This document shows positions 28,866 to 29,416 of a stretch of 29,416 nucleotides of DNA, one piece after another. The stretch spans positions 1 through 29,416 of the forward strand of contig JBAZYX010000041.1 of assembly GCA_041659105.1 (NCBI GenBank). The letters are read 5' to 3'. This DNA is from CAIUKV01 sp041659105 (GTDB lineage: Bacteria > Actinomycetota > Acidimicrobiia > IMCC26256 > PALSA-555). Every line of letters starts with the position of its first letter. Within the stretch, counting starts at the first letter, position 1. The position numbers were made by a program, and so were the translations under genes. The notes under the pieces were generated by a model. That model did not search any database, was not told the origin of the DNA, and worked only from the letters and a program-made list of their open reading frames with translations.

Positions 28866-29416
28866 GCGTCGCGATCGTCACCGACAGCGCGGCCGCGCTG
28901 CCCGACGACCTGGTGGATCGGTGGCGGATCCGGGTGGTGCCGATGTGGCTCACCGTCTCCGGGCGGCCCGAGCTCGAGGGCGCCCGCCCCCTCGACGAGC
29001 TGCTCCGCGAACCCGGCGTGCTCACCGCCGCGCCGACGCCCGGCGAGTTCGAGACCGTGGTCGGCGACTGCCTGGAGACCGCCGACGAGGTCGTGGTGGT
29101 CACGATGGCCGCGTCGATGAGCGCGACGAACGAAGCCGCGTTCGTGGGGAGCGTCGAGTTCGGCGCCGCCGTCCGGGTGGTCGACTCGCGCAGCGCGGCG
29201 GGCGGCCAGGGCCTGGTCGTGCTGGCCGCCGCCCAGGCCGCCGCGGCGGGGGCCGACAGCGCCGCGGTGGCGGCCCGGGCGGACGCCGTCGCCGCCCGGG
29301 TCCGGCTCGTGGCCACCCTCCCCAGCCTCGACCACCTCGTGCGCGGGGGTCGGGTCCCGGGCATCGCGGGATGGGCCGGGAAGCGGCTCGGCATCAATCC
29401 GCTGTTCGAGTTCCGC
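28862..29416 (+). CDS. DegV family fatty-acid-binding protein, 3'-truncated by window edge
   Basis: 185 codons are visible with no stop. The opening VAIVTDSAAALPDDL is the DegV signature, followed by VVPMWLTVSG, LTAAPTPGEF (counterpart of the TSQPSP fatty-acid-carboxylate loop), VVVVTMAASMSATNEAA, VRVVDSRSAAGGQGLVV and LDHLVRGGRVPG..GKRLGINPLFEF. DegV/FakB proteins bind a fatty acid and present it to the kinase FakA; whether this copy does so is not known. The expected TSQPS serines are replaced by AAPTP, so carboxylate binding may differ. ATG 28862 overlaps the MFS stop. Lying after PlsY and the transporter, it fits a lipid-related unit; inference. Confidence 0.88.
   Translation, partial: MSVAIVTDSAAALPDDLVDRWRIRVVPMWLTVSGRPELEGARPLDELLREPGVLTAAPTPGEFETVVGDCLETADEVVVVTMAASMSATNEAAFVGSVEFGAAVRVVDSRSAAGGQGLVVLAAAQAAAAGADSAAVAARADAVAARVRLVATLPSLDHLVRGGRVPGIAGWAGKRLGINPLFEFR

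Overview
The window is about 29.4 kb of very GC-rich, gene-dense DNA with no rRNA, tRNA, integrase, transposase or CRISPR array that I could see. Codons strongly prefer G/C in third position, gaps between genes are mostly a few bases, and many starts are GTG (one TTG). The gene content is mostly single-gene catabolic enzymes: CaiB/BaiF CoA-transferase, acyl-CoA ligase, haloalkane dehalogenase, P450, DUF1214, BKACE and several Amidohydro_2 proteins. This points to an actinobacterium, most plausibly an uncultured soil, freshwater or marine Acidimicrobiia-like lineage. That placement is inference from style and content, not from a marker gene.

Layout. 1-1517: 3' part of a pseudokinase-YbhN membrane protein. 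1555-2769 (-): cytochrome P450, divergent from tag (3-methyladenine glycosylase) and a coupled aminoglycoside-phosphotransferase-like gene (to 4480). 4496-4557: long inverted repeat. 4565-7874 (-): tight four-gene operon, VOC-like > aldo/keto reductase > DUF72 with a Gly-rich tail > AlkB-like dioxygenase. 7967-9070: DUF1214 protein. 9093-9709: Phd/VapB-VapC toxin-antitoxin pair. 9712-11421 (-): BKACE > PPOX > PPOX operon. 11447-11493: 47-nt palindrome related to the first inverted repeat. 11519-17366: three Amidohydro_2 proteins, a haloalkane dehalogenase and a second YbhN-type membrane protein. 17438-17650: an internally deleted P450 remnant. 17655-18881: a Cys/Met-metabolism PLP enzyme. 18918-22075: cupin > CoA-transferase > acyl-CoA ligase. 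22079-22879 (-): TauD-type dioxygenase, divergent from an arylsulfatase coupled to a sphingosine-1-phosphate-lyase-like PLP enzyme (to 26476). 26486-26857 (-): zinc-ribbon protein. 27002-29416: divergent PlsY, MFS exporter and the start of a DegV protein.

How the genes fit together. Stop/start overlaps (GTGA, ATGA, TGATG or 8 nt) tie many neighbours into translationally coupled pairs: tag/phosphotransferase, AKR/DUF72, VOC/AKR, VapB/VapC, BKACE/PPOX, PPOX/PPOX, sulfatase/lyase and MFS/DegV. Two themes stand out. One is damage and electrophile handling (Tag, AlkB, aldo/keto reductase, VOC protein). The other is breakdown of organic and organosulfur compounds (TauD family, sulfatase, CoA-transferase, CoA ligase, dehalogenase, P450).

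The most interesting non-coding signal is a recurring (T/C)ANNNT hexamer placed 6-7 nt before the start codon of about ten genes that begin transcription units. This is the architecture of leaderless transcription. A second is a dispersed palindrome family with two copies. A third is a P450 gene that keeps its promoter-like hexamer, N-terminus and C-terminus but has lost its whole middle in frame.
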